DNA of 32,234 nucleotides from CAYFJO01 sp964343305. Lineage in GTDB: Bacteria > Planctomycetota > Planctomycetia > Pirellulales > Pirellulaceae. How positions within the stretch are numbered: position 1 is the first letter of the stretch; every line of letters begins with the position of its first letter. Below are positions 29,601 through 32,234 of the stretch, piece by piece. The translations under genes were made by a program, and so were the position numbers. The DNA lies in assembly GCA_964343305.1 (NCBI GenBank), contig CAYFJO010000079.1, positions 1 through 32,234 on the forward strand, read 5' to 3'. The notes beneath the pieces were generated by a model. That model saw nothing but the letters and a program-made list of their open reading frames with translations, made no database searches and was not told where the DNA came from.

Positions 29601-32234
29601 ATGGATGTGAAACCGTCTGACAGAAGTGAAAGTTCGTCGTCACTGATATCCAACGTTCCAGTTCCCCCGCCGATCCCAACACCCAACGACGATGTCAATG
29701 GCTCGATGGTAAATGAACTGCTTCCTTGAATGTTGGCCGAATTGTGTACGTGCAGACGGTCCGCACGCAACGTCATCGCGCTTGCAGTTGCCGCCCCGAA
29801 TGTCGCACCATTGTTTTCAATCCCGTTTGCCGTGCCAGCTCCTGTTCCAGTGACGCCGATCGTGCCGCTGGTCGAAATAATCTGAGATCCGGTGTAGACC
29901 AAGACTCCGATGTTTCCACCGCCCGATCCTTTGCCTTCGCCGGTCACTTGAACATCGCCACCCACGGCGGAAACGATGGAACTGGCCGACATGTCGACGC
30001 CCCAGTTGTTCACCGTGCCATTACCACCCGTGCCAGTGATGGTAATGTCGCCGGCGTCCGCCCCACCAGCCGTCGACTGAATGCGCGCACTCGTCACGAT
30101 GATCACTCCGCGCAGAAAACTCGTCGTTGATTCATCGCCCGCTCGTCCTTGCAACAGTATGTTGCCTTTGCCTGTCGATTTGATGGTTGCGTCGTTCACG
30201 ACCAGTCCGGCAAAGGTTCCGCTGGTCGACGTCACACCTTGATTGGCCTTCAACGTGATGCCGCCGTCGACCGTGTTAATCGACGATTTGCTAAACAGGC
30301 TGATGTCCTTGTCGGCAGTCATCGTCACGCCGCCCATGCCGCTGGTATTGATCGTGGCACCGTTGCTCAACTTCACATTATCAACCGCCGCGACGAGACT
30401 CTTGTCGGCGGCCAAGGTTGCTGTAACGCCGTCGGCCAGTAGCTTGTCGAAACCTGTTTCGCCGTCGATGGTTAGATCCACTGGCAGGCCGGATATCGTC
30501 CCGACGTTGATCCTGTCGTCGGCGTCGCCCGTATTGACCAAAACATTGGTGAAACCGAGCGACACAGGAATGGTGAGGGTCGTTGTGCCGCTTCCAGTAC
30601 CGACGTTGGATGTCAACGTTTGCGTGGACGTGAAAACGACGTTCGTGCCATCGCCGGAAAGTGTCAGCTCATCTTCCGTGCCATCGTCCGGCCGGTCAAA
30701 GATCAGGTTGTTGCCATCCAGCCGAATCAATGGCGTGCCAATGCTGACCGTGGCCGATGTCTCACCCAACTGACCGTCGTTGACCGTGATTTTTACGACA
30801 CGAACACCGGTGTCCGGGGAAGTGCTGTTGCTGTTCGCGTATTGCAAGGCTCTCAGCAAATCTTGGACAAGCGCTGTTGTTGCGGCGGAACCGAGCGAGA
30901 TTACCAGGTCGTTGCTGCCTTGGCCATTGCTGGTGATTGTGCCAATCGTCGTGCCGGAGTGTTTCACATCCGTGCCAGTCACAGAAATCGGGCCGACGTT
31001 GCCAACGTTTACGGAATCTTTGGCGTTGTTGCGTCCGGTGGTGATCGACACGGTGACCGAGCCGCCGTCGAAGTTCGCGGTGTTATCGGACAACGCAGCG
31101 TCACCGCCGACGTCCAAGTTGGCGGTCGCTGCAAAGCTGGCAATGTCCAAGTTCAGATTGGTAATGGCCGGCACGTCGTTCACGTTTATCGTGCGCGTTT
31201 TCACCCCACTCGAAGCGCTGGTGCTATCGACCAACTCCATCGATATGGTACGAGCCGTTTGATTTGGATTGGTCGTCGTGTTGTCAAAGCCAAAGGAGCG
31301 GGCGACTTTTTGCACCGCAGCGTTGGTTGCGTTGGCGTTGAACGTGACGGTCAACGTTGCCGAGCCAGTGACTGACGCAGCATTGATCGTGCCCACCGTC
31401 GTTCCGTCGACTTGAATGTTGAGTCCGCTCAGCGAGACTGAGTTGTCCGGGATCACTGACAGCCGATCAGTGGCCTCTGAGTTGGCGGAGATTTGCGCCG
31501 ACAGGGTTGCTCCGTTGACATTTCCCGCGGCCACATTGGTTGTTGCAGCACTGGAAACGGCCGTTGCCGAACTGCCAGCCAGATACAAAACCGCGCCTGA
31601 TTCGACGTTTAATGAAGAAGTGGCACCGATCGTTACAGCGTAATCTTCCACTTCGCCGTCGCTGGCAAATCCAGTGGAACCGACCACACCGTCCGTCGTG
31701 AATCGAAAACGTGCAAAGGTGTTGCCCAGCGTTGCGCCGGCGGGAACGACAACGGGGACGGATTGTGTGCCCGAGTTCAGAACTGCACTGAACGACTCGC
31801 CCGCGTCGTCGAATGACCCGTTGGCGTTAAAGTCGAAGAAGTAGCTCAAAGTCGCGCCACCGGCGGAAGAAGTGACATCAACGTTCACAGTCGTGCCGGG
31901 AACAAACTGCGGAAAACTCGCGATCCCGTCGTCTGCATCAAGGTCCGTCAGGTCCGCATCCCGTTCGAAGTCGACCCCCGCGCCCAGGAACACCGTCGGC
32001 AAACCTTGCAAGTTACTGACGGTCACTTCCGTGGCAGTTTGATGTCGTGCGCCATCGTCGGCCAACAGCGACCGATAGTTACCATTGCCAGTGCCGACGC
32101 CGAGATCAGGCGCATCCCCAAAATCCATCGCCAAGTCGAAACCCATCACGTCGAAGGCCGTCAAATCGGCATCGGTGAAATCGATTGCGCCAAGAAAGCT
32201 TGGGAAGGGGGGAATGAGATGTAAACTACAACTT
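26663..32234 (-). CDS. Giant surface protein with GEVED domain, cadherin-like repeats, beta-helix and intact matrixin-like metallopeptidase tail (5' end outside window)
   Basis: The frame is open to the right edge, so the true start is missing; at least 1857 residues are present, and the TTG at 32164 is not a real start. The first visible residues (FLGAIDFTDADLTAFDVMGF) resemble the end of a bacterial metalloprotease domain. Next is a GEVED domain (DFGDAPD to GEVEDYAV), then cadherin/VCBS-like repeats with RTINVNDVP, then a long low-complexity beta-solenoid region rich in Gly, Thr and Ser. After NVNDSGAGSLREI comes a beta-helix of seven ~63-residue units, homologous to the neighbouring gene. 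The C-terminus has WFVDPTPLDDLEF and the zinc motif HEFGHVLGLAD (first His codon at 26762-26764) with a following DLMY Met-turn, so this metallopeptidase looks active. It is adjacent and parallel to its paralog at 20412-26345, with 317 bp between them. Confidence 0.92.
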   Translation of the reverse strand, partial: SCSLHLIPPFPSFLGAIDFTDADLTAFDVMGFDLAMDFGDAPDLGVGTGNGNYRSLLADDGARHQTATEVTVSNLQGLPTVFLGAGVDFERDADLTDLDADDGIASFPQFVPGTTVNVDVTSSAGGATLSYFFDFNANGSFDDAGESFSAVLNSGTQSVPVVVPAGATLGNTFARFRFTTDGVVGSTGFASDGEVEDYAVTIGATSSLNVESGAVLYLAGSSATAVSSAATTNVAAGNVNGATLSAQISANSEATDRLSVIPDNSVSLSGLNIQVDGTTVGTINAASVTGSATLTVTFNANATNAAVQKVARSFGFDNTTTNPNQTARTISMELVDSTSASSGVKTRTINVNDVPAITNLNLDIASFAATANLDVGGDAALSDNTANFDGGSVTVSITTGRNNAKDSVNVGNVGPISVTGTDVKHSGTTIGTITSNGQGSNDLVISLGSAATTALVQDLLRALQYANSNSTSPDTGVRVVKITVNDGQLGETSATVSIGTPLIRLDGNNLIFDRPDDGTEDELTLSGDGTNVVFTSTQTLTSNVGTGSGTTTLTIPVSLGFTNVLVNTGDADDRINVGTISGLPVDLTIDGETGFDKLLADGVTATLAADKSLVAAVDNVKLSNGATINTSGMGGVTMTADKDISLFSKSSINTVDGGITLKANQGVTSTSGTFAGLVVNDATIKSTGKGNILLQGRAGDESTTSFLRGVIIVTSARIQSTAGGADAGDITITGTGGNGTVNNWGVDMSASSIVSAVGGDVQVTGEGKGSGGGNIGVLVYTGSQIISTSGTIGVTGTGAGTANGIENNGATFGAATASAMTLRADRLHVHNSANIQGSSSFTIEPLTSSLGVGIGGGTGTLDISDDELSLLSDGFTSITIGNATAGDIDIDTATFNDPLALITGGNIHDGAGTDIDMANGDSVTFNGDVAPGSSPGQLVIDGDVNFNTNEQLVAEINGTTPGTQHDQVRVIGSNRTVNLNGVELSATTGGSYTPQLNDQIVLIDNVDANSQVNGTFDGLSEGATASINGFNFRVTYQGGTDGNDVVLTNFCSTTVTNVNDSGAGSLREIIVCSNASAGVQTIDFNIPGAGPHTITPQSRLPDITDAAIVDGTTAPDFAGSPIIELDGSLAGWNADGLRIFAGSSTVRGLVINRFARFGIVLKDGGANTVEGNYIGTDIAGTVDQGNGQHGIFLLNSSNNTVGGTTISARNVISGNDFNGVSIVQSVGTSTGNLIEGNFIGTDVTGTADLGNTFQGVRLSATSANTIGGTAVGAGNLISGNDQSGVKLESSSTNNVVQGNLIGSDVTGTRALGNTQQGVLILGSSNNTVGGTTAGARNVISGNGQSGVRLEAASNSNYVQGNFIGPDGSGTADLGNGQQGVFVLNSSNITFGGTTAAARNVISGNDFNGVSIVQAGGTSTGNLVEGNFIGTDVTGAADLGNTLQGVRLSATSTNTLGGTAVGAGNLISGNGQSGVKLELSSTNNLVRGNLIGSDVTGTVDLGNSRDGIFIGNSSTNTVQGNSIGTDITDTSALANGRAGVSLLDASNSVIGGTAAGTGNLIANNAMGIDVTGGTAIGNNIQRNSIFDNFGPGIDLGTSGVTANDLDDSDVGPNQLQNFPALTTIVLTGGNLEVTYSVPTINANAAFPLSIEFFITDGLTRSGKTFLGSATYNLGTTSPATVPSGGATTSTLISATATDAAGNTSEFSNPGTVTTPLQAARPALSFTSPPAISSKDLLPIVDAAISIWQDTSLTSDQVNHLQAVEVHIGDLRGNLLGLATSNTIVIDTNAANHGWFVDPTPLDDLEFTESDAQALEEMDLLTTVLHEFGHVLGLADIWAGDQSDLMYGFLLSGRRRFP
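27730..28075 (-). repeat. Copy B of a ~350-bp duplication inside the beta-helix coding region
   Basis: This stretch repeats the DNA of 28297-28642 at an offset of exactly 567 bp (189 codons, three 63-residue units). Shared blocks include NDFNGVSIVQ, GNFIGTDVTG, QGVRLSATS and GNLIGSDVTG. Beyond its lower end the correspondence fades. Boundaries are approximate. Confidence 0.75.
28297..28642 (-). repeat. Copy A of a ~350-bp duplication inside the beta-helix coding region
   Basis: Partner of 27730-28075, displaced by 567 bp. For example ACAATCGA begins at 28566 here and at 27999 in the other copy. Differences are mostly at third codon positions. Confidence 0.75.

Noticed and set aside
32162..32164. 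TTG as the start of the right-edge giant gene
   Set aside because: The frame continues upstream to the window edge with protein-like sequence and no stop; no ribosome-binding site precedes the TTG.

Overview
The window looks like chromosomal DNA of a planctomycete, most like the Pirellulales. Evidence is the mix of moderately GC-rich DNA, a CRTAC1 (FG-GAP/ASPIC) lipoprotein followed by a multiheme cytochrome-TPR protein, and giant secreted multi-domain proteins with the LEPR-XLL N-terminal motif, GEVED, PKD, Calx-beta and RTX modules. This is inference from protein families; there is no rRNA gene here.

Layout. (1) 1-4617, minus strand: a two-gene unit of a seven-CXXCH cytochrome/TPR protein (open at the left edge) preceded by a CRTAC1-type FG-GAP protein. 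(2) 4773-8984, minus: a 1403-residue surface protein with PKD, Calx-beta and RTX modules. (3) 9670-12818, plus: two tandem paralogous secreted proteins with a C-terminal S74 (endosialidase-type) intramolecular chaperone domain, each with its own similar promoter and its own terminator. (4) 12861-19934: a polysaccharide-type locus. One arm (minus) is glycosyltransferase > SDR epimerase > SGNH hydrolase, translationally coupled. A divergent arm (plus) is methyltransferase > NodU/CmcH carbamoyltransferase. A small convergent membrane protein ends the block. (5) 20412-32234, minus: two giant neighbouring proteins with homologous C-terminal halves (beta-helix of seven ~63-residue units, Ig-like segment, matrixin-like metallopeptidase tail). 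The downstream one also carries a complete S1-type and a complete S8-type protease triad, while its metallopeptidase motif has lost the first zinc-ligand His. The upstream one keeps an intact HEFGHVLGLAD motif and runs off the right edge.

Intergenic DNA is unusually rich in long palindromes of three unrelated families (11045-11100, 16473-16550, 20028-20162). The last sits inside a degenerate ~23-bp tandem array. No tRNA, rRNA, CRISPR array or transposase gene was recognised.

Biologically, most of the window encodes the outside of the cell: giant surface proteins, self-assembling S74 proteins, and enzymes that probably build and decorate an extracellular or surface glycan. The most distinctive signals are the tri-protease giant protein with one eroded active site beside its intact paralog, and the S74 pair, which shares a promoter design, a near-identical 224-bp tract and a Ser/Thr difference at the predicted self-cleavage site.
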